Source: Cryptomeria japonica
Taxonomy: Eukaryota > Streptophyta > Pinopsida > Cupressales > Cupressaceae
Assembly (NCBI RefSeq): GCF_030272615.1
Contig: NC_081409.1
Coordinates: 914,543,340 to 914,607,339 of the forward strand
Direction of reading: 5' to 3'
DNA: 64,000 nt
The position numbers were made by a program, and so were the translations under genes. Shown in pieces: positions 1-12,192 of the stretch (its first letter is position 1; each line of letters starts with the position of its first letter). Under the pieces are notes generated by a model. It was not told the origin of the DNA and did no database searches. It saw nothing but the letters and a program-made list of their open reading frames with translations.

Positions 1-640
1 ATCCCATCTACCCTTCATAAATGTCTCAAATTTCTTCATTATGACAAAATATTAACTATAAATCATAGCATGTACCCAGTACCCACCCACACATGCACTA
101 GTTCAAAACTTCAACAACAAGTAAGTTGGTCTTTTAGTTTTAATTCACTTGTTTTTTGTGAGATAAACTTCTTTTATATATATATTTATAAAATTATAAT
201 AAACCATAATCAATGTACAAATAATTAATGGAACGAACTGAATTTTTATATATATATATATTAAATATAGAGGAAGAAGCGTTACATAAAAAAAATCATA
301 GTATTAAATTTATTTCCATTGTTTAACAAAATATTGAAATAACGTAGCTCATAGACAAAAAGCATTTGAAAAACTTTCATTAATAAAAATGAAATAGAAT
401 TATAGAAAGCATTTTTATATCCATAAGACTCTAAGAGGCAAACTGAAACAAACTGGAATTTGAAAAATTATCATTAATATTTATGCTTTGGAAATTTACA
501 ATTTTTACGTCTGAGACTTGAGTCCGTCAAAAACTTAAAAGCCAAAATGAGTGAGCCACTGAGGCCTGTGAGGTTTCGAGGACATAGGCAAAAAAAAAAC
601 TACTAGGGGGTCAGGGGTCGGGGCTAGGACACAAGTAGTG
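1..640. other. AT-rich intergenic DNA, no gene seen
   Basis: I see no gene or recognisable element. There are short TA runs near 175-260 and many stops in all frames. The sequence becomes richer in G and C just before the minus-strand reading frame that begins near 660. Confidence 0.5.
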
Positions 641-659
641 GATGATTTGCAACTTTGCT

Positions 660-1221
660 CTAAGAATCTGGCCCTCCTTCCATGTAGAATTCTTCAGACA
701 ACATAAGCTGAGAGAATTCTTCAAGCCACATGTAATTTGGAAATTCGTCCAAGAGCAACAATTTTCGGAGGAATTCCCTGCCAATCCGCACCCATTTCCT
801 ATGATGCGTCAAGTGCTCCGCATTCAAGTTCAGGAGAAACGGTTGCCTGACCACTGACACTATTTGGTCAGGGAGGAGAAGCTTGGATAATTCACTCAAC
901 CAAGGGAACCCCACCCCTACTTCTACAAGGACGACAATAGTAATGTCATCTCCAAGGAAGTCTTCCTTAAAAACCTTCCTCAACAGCATCAGCATATCCA
1001 CCTTGTCTCCTCCAAGGTCGAGAAGAGACGCTAAGAACCGGGATGTAATGTTCGTGTTAACACGGTATCTATTTTCGTTTTGCAGAAAATCTCTGCCCAG
1101 CATCATTGGTGAACGACCCAACCTCCTTGCAGACTAATTGGAGGGTTGGGTCTCTAACAGAGCCCATAAAGGCCCTCTGGTTCTCTGCAGAAATGCTTCT
1201 CAAGTGAATGAGAGTGTCCAT
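660..1221 (-). pseudogene. Minus-strand gene candidate or gene fragment, unknown product
   Basis: I do not recognise the product. On the minus strand an ATG at 1221 opens a 50-codon frame (start MDTLIHLRSISAENQRAF) that stops near 1070. A second frame, one base out of register, is open for 153 codons from 1121 to 660 and is rich in Leu, Asp and Glu. The stretch is clearly more GC-rich than its surroundings. A TATA-like box (1358-1364) and a CT-rich leader lie upstream on the same strand at ordinary plant distances. The simplest reading is a gene, or a captured gene piece, whose frame was broken by an indel between the two frames; a short or unannotated intron is the alternative. No signal peptide or membrane segment is evident. 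Confidence 0.35.
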
Positions 1222-1357
1222 CTTGAGAAATCAGATTAACAAAAAAACAACCTGAGCCTATAAACCTAAACTAGAGGAAGAATTTAAATACCATGAGCTC
1301 CGACGATTTATCTACCAAATGGTAAAGGCTAATTGAAGATGAAAGAAGAAGAGATCG

Positions 1358-1364
1358 TATATAG
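1358..1364 (-). promoter_or_regulatory. TATA-like box upstream of the 1221 ATG
   Basis: The minus strand reads CTATATAC about 137 bp upstream of the ATG at 1221. It is followed by a CT-rich stretch (about 1355-1335) like a plant 5' leader. Position and composition fit a promoter, but TATA matches are common in AT-rich DNA. Confidence 0.3.
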
Positions 1365-2480
1365 ATAGTTGAAGCTCTTGATTGTAATAATTACTTCTCT
1401 AACTATATTAATTGCTTTAAATTTTTTTAAATCTTTCGTATCTCTGCAAAATTTTCCCATAAATGCACGAGTGTGCAAAATTGGAAACAGCTATAAACCA
1501 GTACCAAGTTGGTAAGTACCACATTGGAAGTCATGGGGACATAGTGGATTGCAGTAAGTGAATAGATATATATTAAATGACCGAAATTATCGATCGTGAT
1601 TCATGACATTTGATACGTATCTATTGAATCCAATTCCATTCCGGGCACTTTCTGGTGAGCTATGTTCTCTTTAAAAAATTAAGCCGAAATAAAACTTCAG
1701 CCATTAATCTACGATCATCGAACGGTTTAAAATCATTGATGGATTTTAGGTATGTGTCACCCTTCACGTGTCAAAGAGGCGGCGCTTATTGATACATCGT
1801 GCAGAGTCGAGACTCAATGTGATGTATTGATGTCATGTGATGTGCCTTGTCTATTAATGACAATGAATTCATGAAATCGCTAATAAATTATATATTTTTC
1901 CATGAATAACAAAATATTCACCAAAACAAATTAAATAATTTTCAAGTGGTGGATAAAAATCGCCAATACATTTAAATAATTTTTCATTCAGAGTAAAAAA
2001 TTTGCCCATACAATTATATATTTGTTCCTTTTAACAAAAATTATTTGCCTCCTACAATATATATTTTCCCCATAGAACAAGGTATTATCGCCAGAAATTT
2101 ATGGAATTTTCGTACCCTAGAAAGAAATTGCCAATACAAAATATTTTTTTTCCCTATTTTGAAAAAAAGTTTTGCCATCAATATGAAAATTCCCCCCCAA
2201 AAATAATGTCTGATTCGCTAGGATTTTACACAATTGCCCGGGGGGTGGTTTCTTAAAGTATCCTTGCCCTATGGTTCATCATAAATTGCAAAATATTGTC
2301 CTTGAATGTTATAGGGTCGCCAAAGCCTCAACAAATGTTTTAAAAATACTTTGTTGAAATAGAAAATAAATGTGTTATTCTTACAAAAAGTTAAATTAAG
2401 CAATGATTGCCTAGAGGCTTATTTATCAATATTTGAAAGGAAACTACTTTCTTCCATACAACTCATAATGATGTAGTAGT
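1365..2480. other. AT-rich intergenic DNA
   Basis: No coding frame, LTR end or RNA gene was recognised. Many A and T homopolymers are present. Confidence 0.45.
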
Positions 2481-2486
2481 GGAGCT

Positions 2487-5400
2487 ATGATTAGAATGTC
2501 TCCTTGGATTTATAAATTTGTCATTGATAAAGGTGAGGACCCTTCACATGGTTGTGTGTGGGTCCTTCCTTTTATTAATGGACAACCTTTATGTTTTTGT
2601 TCTATAAATGCTCCTAATAATAAAAAAGAAAGAGTTGCTTTGGGGGAATGGATATCTACATTTCGTCTTAATGTTGATTGGGTGTTAGGAGGGGATTGTA
2701 ATATGGTTGAACATCACAAGGACCATTGTTGGTTTAATTATCTCAAACCCAGCCATGATGAACTTGAGAAATGGATTTATTGTTAGAACTCAAACAAAGT
2801 GGTTAACCCCATTCACAATAAATTTACTAGCCATTTTGATAATTGATTTACACAGTCTAATTGTAGCCTAGGAATGATAGGAAGATGAATAGATTGGGTA
2901 GACTTTATTTGTCTCGTAATATATGATTAGAGAACCCTCCTTATGATACTTGTGTTTATGTTGACTATTCAACTACCTTATCTCATCATTTTCCTATCAC
3001 TTGCTCTATTTCCTTTTCTCAAAGGTTAGCCCCTTCTTCTCAACTCCCCTTTAAACTGATTGCTTCACATATCAAGAATTTAGAGTGTTTTGCTCATTTA
3101 GAAGGAATTTGATATTTTACTCCTAAAACTAATGAGAGTGGGTCATGGATTGTGTGGTGGTGTAATGCTTTGACACAATGTGTTGAGTTCCTTCAGACCT
3201 TTGAAACAAGAATGGCTTGGAAACAAAAATGCAAAGAAAAATCTCTTAAAGGGAAACTAGAACATGCAATGCAACAACTTGATTTTGATCCTACCAATGA
3301 AAAGATTCAAACACCCATTGTTGTTACTCAAACTCTATTGAGAAAATTGGACCATTACAAAGGGAAAGGTGCTAAAATTAGAGCTAGAATACATTGAATC
3401 AAGGAAGTAAATGGAGGATCCAAATTTATCTTTAAGTATTTGAACTATAAATATTAAAAGAGAGAATCTATGCTATACCATATGAACAAGAACTACATGC
3501 AAATCTCGTTAAAATTATTATGATGTTTCGAAGTTTTTATGAAAAATGTTTAAACGAGAGTACAATTGGATGGATGTTCAATAGACCTTGGAAGAATATG
3601 TTAAAGATTTATTCCCAATAGGTTGATCAAGGTTATAGTCAATTTTTAGATAATATTATCTCTCCAAAAGAATTGGGACATGCTCTTTGTCTATATGAAA
3701 TCCAATAAAAGCCTAAGATTTGATGGTCTTCCAGCTAAATTTTATCAAATCATGTGGAAACATGTTCAAGATTATTCATATATTCTTTATTTCGAAACTC
3801 TCCAAAATGGATCCTTAGGGCCAATTGTCAACAAAAAATTAATAAAATCTATTCCTGGGGAAAAAGTAAAAATTCTATTATTGGTTGGCATCCAATTACC
3901 TTGTTAAATACCTCCTATAAAATTATTGCCAATGCTTTGGCTATCAAAATCAAACTTGTAGTGCAAATAATTGTGAGTTAAACAAACTGGATTCTGAAAA
4001 GATGGGAATATTCTTGACAATTTAATGTTGGCATGGGAAACCATTGATGGTGTCAACAATCTAGTCAAAATGCATTATTGGTTAAGTTAGCCTTGTACAA
4101 AGCATACCATAGAACTCACTAGAGTTTCATTCTTAAAAAGATTTAGTGGTTGAGTTTTGGGCTTGAAATTCATAATCATGTTCAAATGTTATTCAAAGAT
4201 GCTATCGCTCAATTAGTTACTAACAAGTCTTTGTCATATTCATTCAATTTATAGTGATCCATTAGACAAGGATGTCCTTTATCTCCCTTCTTATACATCA
4301 TTACAACTAATGTTTTTGGGTATCTTCTCCAAAAATTTAACCAATTGAATCTTACTAAAGGGATTTATATTCCTCAAAATGAGGCAATTATTAACTTCCA
4401 ATTTGTTGATAATAGTATATTGTTCTTGAAAAATTATGAAGAAAAAATGGGTAACACCTTGGATATTCTTAATTTATATTGTTCTATCTCTACTTCTAAA
4501 CTTTCTCATAACAAGACTATTTTTTTTATGACCAGAGATTGTCCTATCCCTCAATGAATTCCTACATAATGGGGCAAATTAAACATGCTAAGATAAATGG
4601 ATATCTTAGCATTCCTTTGGTGTGGGAATCTCTCTTAATACAATGTGGGAATGGTTCTTAAATAAACTCAAAAACAAGTAGTTCAACTAGAGTAACATGT
4701 ATTTATCTTGAGTTGGTAAATTTAAAGTTGCTAACAAAACTTCCATTGCCACCCATGTGTATTATTCGTTATGGTGGATGTCATCCAAGAAAGGCTATGA
4801 AGAGTTAAACAGATTAATTACGAAGAAAAAATAAAATTAAGTGGGATGGCAATTCTAGATTTATTGTCTCCTCTTGGTCTCATTGCATTCAACCAAGATT
4901 CAAAGGTGGTTTGGGACTCATGGACCCAAAAATCAAGGGGTTTGTCTTGATGCAATGTGGATTGTAAAAGTTGTTGATGGAAATGAAGAATGGAAATTCC
5001 TTGTTCACCATCAAACCATGGAAGCTTATGTCAAGAAGAAGTGGCAAGCAGTTAATTGATTTAAGATAAAATACTGATGTCTCTCTTCTTTAAAATCAAA
5101 GTGTCCTTTTCTTTACAATCATTTGGAAAGATCCACAACATGTACACCACTTTTTGAAGTGGAATAATTCTTCATTACAACATGGTTTCAATTTTGCTTC
5201 AACTTTAATTTGGTTGTATCTCATTAAAGAAAATCTTATAACCTAGATTAATCATGCTTGAGAACTCCATTGTAACGAGTTTACAAGTATTCAAATCTTA
5301 CTAAAGACTATGTGCCATGTGTGTGTTTAAAGACTTATAACAAACCATTGATCTCTAAAATAATTATAGTCAGTGGTTCATGGACAACATTATTTTAGTG

Positions 5401-5640
5401 TTATGTTGTTGGCCCTGTGACTTTATGATTTTAAAACAATCCTTGCTTAAAATTCTCATCTAAATCAAGCTCATCACTTTCTTGAAAGTTTCATTAAGAT
5501 ATTCGAGCGAACTTCCTTCACTTTAAACTCTAAGGGTACTCATAGACACCCAAAATTACCCCTTGACAATTCTATTATCACCAACCTAATTCACATCATT
5601 ACTCTTTAATTTTTTTAATTGATAATAGATTTTCAAGAAA
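2487..5640 (+). pseudogene. Decayed L1-type LINE (endonuclease and reverse transcriptase)
   Basis: Short plus-strand frames line up in the order expected for a plant L1 ORF2. An endonuclease-like piece lies at 2487-2786 (INAPNNKKERVALGEWI, DWVLGGDCNMVEHHKDH). A basic linker follows at 3152-3397. The RT start is at about 3680-3980 (SNKSLRFDGLPAKFYQIMW, then WHPITLLNTSYKIIANALA), RQGCPLSPFLY at about 4260, and the catalytic box region at 4380-4430, where FADD has become FVDN. A C-terminal piece lies at 4870-5060. Stops and frameshifts interrupt every segment, so no protein can be made. The limits are uncertain: the 5' end may be earlier than 2487, and I found no target duplication or clear poly(A) tail. 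Confidence 0.75.
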
Positions 5641-6048
5641 AACTCAAAGAATACAATAACAATCATAGATCAAGAGGAACATCAAGCCAACTGGATCGCA
5701 AGACAATGTCATAAAGCAGATATATATCACAATGGAAAGAGAAAATGAGCATTCTCAAACACTAAAGATTAACCCTACTAACAAAAAGATGCTTAGTTCA
5801 TTGCCATTTTCATGGATATATCGCATATGCTCTACAAAACTATATACCTATATCCACTATCAAGATGTAGCAATTTTGTTGTGAAAATGAAGAAAACCCA
5901 CTATATCAGTGTTATGTAATTATTTTCAAACTGAAGCATATCCATTGCTTAGATATTGCAATCTCTAAACATGATAAAATTCCACACACCAATAAACATT
6001 CATACTACCCAAAAGGTGTAGTAGTTGTGGTGGCAGTGTGTTGTCATT
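5641..6048. other. No gene recognised
   Basis: Transitional AT-rich sequence between the LINE remnant and the LTR-like block. No feature could be supported. Confidence 0.4.
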
Positions 6049-8415
6049 GATGTCAACCTATGTATGTTGAATGTTCACGGCTGGATGTCATAATATATTT
6101 CATGGTTGAATATCAAATGTGTTGATCTTCATGGTTGGATGTCAAAATGTAGTTCATGATTGGATGTCAGAATGTAGTTCATGATTGGATGTCAAAATGT
6201 AGTTCATGATTGGATGTCAAAATGAGTTGATTAAATGTATTTTTCTAAAATTTAAGGTTGTACATTAAATAGGCCTTGTCTAACATGATGAAAGACTAGA
6301 AAGAAAATTTAGGAATTTGTACAATTGGTTTTCTCTTTGAACCTTATCCTCTGAACTTTATGATTACAAGTTTGAAGATATATGATTATTAGCAATGTTG
6401 ATTCTTATAATTCCAATTGAGATTGGAACATACTATTAGACTTGTATGGATATTGTTGTCATTGATGTGAAACTAGTTATCTGGTTTGTACCAGACAGAA
6501 TATGCAGTTTTGTGCTATCCGGATTGGTCTGAATATTGTATGCAGTCGATATGTGTAGTTCTTTTGTTATTGGCAGATGTTATGATGTAGTAAGATGGAG
6601 GTGATCTATAATGAAGTGATTTCTGAAGTAATTTTTGGAAGATCTTTGCTCCATAATTTTGAGTTCTCATTGGTCTCGGTATCAGTTATGTGTTATGTGT
6701 TCTGGAATTAGTTGTTTTGGTCATGTCATTGGTATCTCTTCAAGTTTTGTGTTGTGGTATTCTTGGTATGCATGGAGTCTATATCTTTGGAGTTTGGAGA
6801 TGCTATGATTAATTTTTGTGATAATGGGTCAGTATCTTTGGGTCCGGATGACCTTGTCTCATTTCGGACAACAAAGGTAGATAGCAGAGAAGCAGAGTGT
6901 GAAGTGGGAGTTGCAGACAAAAAAGGCAGAATCAGAGTGCAGATAGTGTTGCAGTGGTGCAGTAGTCCTATTGACAATTGACACTCATCTGGTGGATATT
7001 GATGCATGAATAATGGTCTAGGGTTATCATTGATGGAAAATCCCCTTGGAAATCCTATCTGGTAATCATGGATTTCGATATCCGGAAGTTATTGTGATTT
7101 GGTGACAGACTACCGATATTTCAGGATAAGCAGTGTAGTTTTGGTCTGAAATCTTTTCGGTGATTGCGGTGGTGAGATTTGTGCATGGGGTGATAGGGCT
7201 AACTTGTGGAGGTCATTTTGACATCATTTGATGGATCTGCATACATTTTGATGATCTGGTTCAAGTTGACTCATGATTACATGTTACACTACAGGCCAAC
7301 TTGACAATTGTTTATTTTGTGATTGTGGATATATAAGACCAGTGTAGAAGATCTTTTTGGTGAATGATGTGATGTGATATGAGCAAGTACTGATCGAGAA
7401 ATCCTTTTGGCACAGTTTTGTGTGCGCATTCTTGATCTGATAGCTGACTGAAACAAAAAAACATAGTAGAGTAGCAGAGGTGGTATAGTTAGACTTTATG
7501 CACTTAATCGGAACTCATCCAAGCATTGTTTGATGCTATTTTGGAGTTAAATAATTGTAATTCATCATTGTAAATGATTTGTAAGATAGTGAGCCTCCCG
7601 ACTTATTGTATCTTGAGTTGTAAGCTCTAAGCAATGTGCTTGAATACAAAGTGCATTCCCCTTTTGTAATATTATTTTGCTACTGGCCATAGTAGAATAA
7701 TATTGTGGGTTCAAATCCCACTATGTTTTTTCCCATTTGGGTTTCCACGTAAAAATCCTAGTGTTATGATTTTGTGGTTGATTATCTTGTGTTTCTACAC
7801 TTTACTTTCTTGCATATGCTTCCAGTTGTTTCAGAATAAGTCAGAAAATTTATTTGTCGGTAGATCACTAATTCACCCCCCTCTCAGTGATCCTTGATTC
7901 TAACAAGTCCTTCATCGGACTTGTTGCAAGACAATTGTACTTAGATCTTTAACCGATTTGTTGTAGGGTTTGTGAATTGTGATCTGAGCTTAATCTTAGA
8001 ACCTATCTCATGCATTTGGAAATGCAATCCTTTTCAGTTCAACCTTTTCTGTTGCAGTTAGCATTCCGGTAGTGAGCCATCTTTTGTATCTTTGCAGTGA
8101 GCAGTTTGATAGTGAGTCATTTTTGTAATCTGGCAGTGAGCCACCCCTTTTTGTAAACACCATATAGCTAGTTATATTCTCCTGAGCTCTTAAAACTCTC
8201 TGTGGTTTTTCCCATTTGGGTTTTCCATGTATAAAATCCAGTGTTTCTCTTGTGGTTGTGTTCTTCGTGTTTATTCTACATTTGTTGTTTTATTTTTGTT
8301 AAGTATGTTTGATGAAGTTTGATATTTCAATGGAAGATTAAAGTTTGGTAAAATATTTTATATCTGTGAGAATATTGATTCACCCCCCCTCTTAGTATTT
8401 CGGTCCTTTCAACCT
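6049..8415 (+). mobile_element. SIRE-like Copia LTR remnants, two overlapping tails
   Basis: The block has hallmarks of long SIRE/Maximus-type LTRs. TGTTGTCATTGATG-like starts occur near 6049 and 6455. A TATATAA box lies at 7330-7336. The phrase TTTTTCCCATTTGGGTTT is found near 7728 and again near 8208. C-rich LTR ends of the type TTCACCCCCC followed by TCTCAGTG/TCTTAGT occur near 7873 and 8380, and one end is CTAACA at about 7902. Two tails with only one or two heads suggest one LTR nested in or fused to another. No PBS, internal region or target duplication was found, so exact limits are uncertain. Confidence 0.6.
6130..6230 (+). repeat. 25-bp tandem repeat, about four copies
   Basis: The unit CATGATTGGATGTCAAAATG plus TAGTT begins at 6130, 6155, 6180 and 6205, with only one or two differences per copy. 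Degenerate copies extend upstream to about 6078. It lies inside the LTR-like block. Confidence 0.85.
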
Positions 8416-9892
8416 AGTCAACATATACATTAGTCATCGCCTACACACTATTTGACTACTGCAAGAATAGTGAACAATGAAACTATTATGCTACTAAAAT
8501 TCAAAATGATTATTCTAATACTAAACACCTAAAACAATAACAACTAAACTACATTGATACTAAGAGTAGCTTTACCTCAAGTGAGCCCTCTTGGGTAAGC
8601 ACTCATTATAGATTCACAAGATTACATAGATTACATAGTTGGTTCAGGAATTATTGCATTCTTATTTATCAATATCACATACTTGCTTCAAAACATATCT
8701 TGCTAGAAAAAATACATAATCATTAACCTTTTTAGGTTGGACACAAATTTATTTATAACATTAACCTTATGACTAATTCTATAACCAACTACAACTTGAT
8801 CCCTAGATCTAGGGAGAGATTTATTAACTGAAACAAAAGAACCATAAACTAAAGAAGAATCCCATCAGGTATGTAATTCCTAACAACCACTTGAAACATA
8901 ATCATCCACTTAAATCAACTTCAACAAACTTCTTTAAAACACATGCTTAGGTAGTTTAGATCATAACAAAGGACATCCATGTATGAGTGTTGCCCTTGGA
9001 TAACTTAATCCTCTCAAAACTGGTTTTGATCAAATCAATGCTAACTTTATCTATGGTTGCAGGAGCTAACATGATGTTCGGCTACAGGCATTGTCACTTA
9101 TAACCCAGGAGAAAGTGTTGCATAACAAGTTAGTATATACAACATTACAAACTAAACATATTAAAAGTACTCAAACAAGGTCTAAATGTCATAATAAATC
9201 GTACTAGGATTGAGGTTCAGGATGCATATGCCATAAAACTTAATTAAAGTCTATAGTATAACTTGACAAAAGAAAGACAAATCAGAGACCTATCGAGCAA
9301 GATGGGAAAGGTATCTCATAGGTCCTAAAGAATGTACCACATTTCTCTACAGTTGAAGATATGGCTTCACGGTCTAGAAGTAAGACAAAGGAAGTTGTGA
9401 AGTATGTATGTATCTCTCCTATGGTCATAAAAGTTTAGGGAGAATTTTTAGGGGCTTGTAGAGAATAGCTAGTACTGTTGCTTGAACATGATGAATCAAA
9501 AGATTTCCATGTTCTTCTCTTAATTTCAATATATTTTCTTGCAGTTTAAGGGACTTGATCATACTGTTTTCATATTACCTATTCTCATGTTTCAGATGTT
9601 CAGGTGTACCGCAAGTATAAATCATTTTTTTTATATCTCAAGACTATATTGACTGGTTTTCAAATGACAATAGGATTTTAGTATATGTTTGTTTGCACTA
9701 GCTCAATTGAACGTGAAAGTATGAAAGGATGGTATAGGAATGATGTTCAAATTCATATAAGGCTTATATGTGCTCCGCATAATGATTTGTGGTCTTTCCA
9801 ATACTGTTTATTGTCTGGAATAGTTGGATGAAAGGTTAAGTGTTTTCTAGGCTAACATGGGATATTTGTGTCAATGCTTTAATGGTTGCACT
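8416..9892. other. Unassigned intergenic DNA
   Basis: No coding frame above background, LTR end or tRNA promoter was recognised. It is probably old transposon DNA. Confidence 0.4.
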
Positions 9893-11085
9893 TGTAGACA
9901 CCTAAAAATGTCTCATTAATCACACACTAATTTATCGTCTTATTAATTAAGTAATTCTTTGATTATTTGATTAAACTAATATTTTCTTCTAATCATCGCA
10001 TTCAACATTTCTAATTATTCTATTTCTAATCTTTAATCAATTAATCATTTAACCTCTCTTTCAAATATTAATTAAATATTATTTATTTAATTAATTATGA
10101 TTAATTCCTTAGTTAAATAATCTTTATTATTTAATTAATTCAATTTCTAATGTTTAAATAATTTCATTTAAATTTATTTATTTATTCTTCCAAATTCCCA
10201 AATCCTAATTCCAATTAATTCCATCTAATTTCATTTATCTCAACTTCACATTCTCCCAAATTCTAATTCCAATTTATTTCATCTAATTTCATTTCTTTCA
10301 AATTCACATTTCACCAAATCTAAATTTCAATGAATTTCAGTGAATCTCATGTGCATCTTAGCATTCCAAAATCTAAATTCAAATTTAAATTGAAAATGAA
10401 AACCAAATTCAACTTCAAAATCCTACAGCACGTGTTGAAAATCTCAACTGGTTCATCAAATTAGTTAACTAATCAGTTAACTCAGTTAACTCTTCAATCT
10501 CCTTCAATCACCTTTTTCTGACTAACTAGTTATCTCTCAATCAATTCAGTCATCTCTCAATCAACTGGCTAATCAATCGACTTCACTCTTCAATCAATTG
10601 AGTTCTCTCTTCAATCAATTGAGTTCGCTCTTCAATCAATATGAGTTAATACACCAATCAATTGAGTTCACTCTTCAATCAATCTCAGTTGACTATCAAT
10701 CAACACTTGAGTTCTATTTCTCACCCCTTCTGTGTTGAAAATCTATAAATTCAAACTCATTTCTCATTTTCAAGATAGAATCACAAAATCTAGAATCACA
10801 GTCTTCAAAAATAGTTGCTAGTTTATGTAGGAAATCAATGCAATACCTAAAAGCCAATTCAACAACAACTAAGGAGAAGAGCAATGGTTTGTCAAATCGA
10901 CTGAGGGAGTCTTAATTAGATTCATTTTCTCAATTCAATTGATTTTACATTATTTGATTGTTATTTAGGATTAATTCTAATTAGATTAGAGTTGGTGATT
11001 TGCTCTTATAATCTAATTAATTACGATGATTTTAACCCTAATATAGCACCCACATGGAGATGGGTGCCAAACAGTTTTTAGTCCT
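9893..11085 (+). mobile_element. LTR-like AT-rich block with CAATCAATTGAGTT repeats
   Basis: The block opens with TGTAGACACCTAAAAATG, a start typical of gypsy LTRs in large plant genomes. A very AT-rich stretch (9900-10350) follows, then repeated phrases near CAATCAATTGAGTTC (10550-10690). No matching second LTR, PBS or target duplication was seen, and the right edge is a guess. It may be a solo LTR or fragment. Confidence 0.35.
10550..10690 (+). repeat. Degenerate tandem repeat of TTCAATCAATTGAGTTC
   Basis: About four copies of a roughly 23-bp unit containing CAATCAATTGAGTT follow one another, with one copy interrupted. Each contains the short palindrome CAATTG. Confidence 0.7.
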
Positions 11086-11089
11086 TCTT

Positions 11090-11727
11090 ATATGTTGCCT
11101 TAGTTTACATTATTTCTCTTCCACTGTGGAAGTGCTTGGGGCCTAACTTCTTGGGGATTGCATATTGCATGCCTACATGTTTCATCTTGGCTAACTTAGA
11201 GAGTGTGTGTTAATTCTTGTGGAGGATATAAATCAAAGATCAAATCATTGTCAATAAGTGTGAGTGTGTTGTGTGGTGAAAAAGCACTTAATTCATACCA
11301 GAGGCAATGAGCTGAAGGTAGCTACATTCAAGTGAGACAACAAGTGTGATGGAAGTAGTGAGTTGAAAGCAACTAATGTTATCAAATAGAATTGTTGAGG
11401 TAGAAGCTTATCAACTATTCATGTTATTTTGAGGTTGTAGCCATAAAATTGTATAGGGAGTTGCAACTTCTTTTGGGTTGTAGCCCATAAAACCTATTGG
11501 TAATCTTGTTTTAATTTGTGAGGTTGGATTTGGACCGTATCATGCTCATCGTGGTTTTTTATTTGATGAGTTTTCTACGTAAACTAGGTGTCTAATTGTG
11601 CAATTGTGATATTTGGTTTTGTTGTTGCTGATCTATTTCAAGTAAGGGTTTAAATTTATGTTGAAGTGTTTGAGCTATATTTGAATACTAATTTACCCCA
11701 CCTCTTAGTATTCCAGTATGTTTAACA
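11090..11727 (+). mobile_element. 5' LTR of the decayed Copia element (left edge approximate)
   Basis: The right end is well supported. CACCTCTTAGTATTCC and then TTTAACA at 11727 form a SIRE-like LTR end. It is followed within a few bases by a tRNA-iMet primer site whose core TATCAGAGCC is at 11733-11742. The left end is uncertain; a TGTTGCCTTAG near 11093 is a candidate. No matching 3' LTR remains, because the element is cut off near 15440. Confidence 0.55.
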
Positions 11728-11732
11728 ATGTT

Positions 11733-11742
11733 TATCAGAGCC
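11733..11742 (+). other. Primer binding site (initiator tRNA-Met type)
   Basis: TATCAGAGCC matches the core of the usual TGGTATCAGAGCC site; the first three bases have changed. It lies just inside the LTR end at 11727, as required for minus-strand priming. Confidence 0.7.
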
Positions 11743-11922
11743 AAGTTCCTTGAAAGAAGCCTAATAGATTGAGGAAGATCTAGGATGAAACAAGAAGGAT
11801 CTCATTCACATAAGGCACCTCAATTTGATGGAACAAATTATACTTTCTCACAGGTAAGAATGGAATCCTATTCGACATATTTAAGGTTTTGTGTTTGGCA
11901 ATCTGTTGGAAATGGCTATACT

Positions 11923-12192
11923 GCCAAAGGGTTGTAGCTCAATTGGTTGGGCACAATTGGTGAGGATGATGGTAAGAGATATAGATTCCATCCACCAAGG
12001 TTCAAACCCCTAAAGGTGTGTTCAAGCCAGGTTTGACCCTTGGGTGAATTTGATAGACTGGATCCCCTTGCACGTGATTGCTTAGCCGAAGGAGGCTTCT
12101 AGTTTAGATGTATGCTTACTCAAAACATTGCAATATGCTATATAAAGGTTGAGATGCCAAAATATATGTATGGTGACATTTTCCATTAAAAA
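11923..12192 (+). mobile_element. tRNA-derived SINE inserted in Copia gag
   Basis: A 270-bp unit has a pol III promoter: box A TAGCTCAATTGG at 11935-11946 and box B GGTTCAAACCC at 11999-12009, spaced as in a tRNA gene. It has a non-tRNA body and ends in a short A-run at 12187-12192. It is flanked by 13-bp direct repeats, AAATGGCTATACT (11910-11922) and AAATGGTTATACT (12193-12205), which differ by one transition. The repeated bases encode the same gag residues on both sides, so the SINE clearly landed in an existing gag frame. Family not identified. Confidence 0.9.

Noticed and set aside
7695-7725. A T-arm-like sequence GTGGGTTCAAATCCCAC that could be a tRNA or SINE box B
   Set aside because: No box A or tRNA-like fold lies upstream, and the phrase is part of the SIRE-like LTR tail that recurs near 8208.
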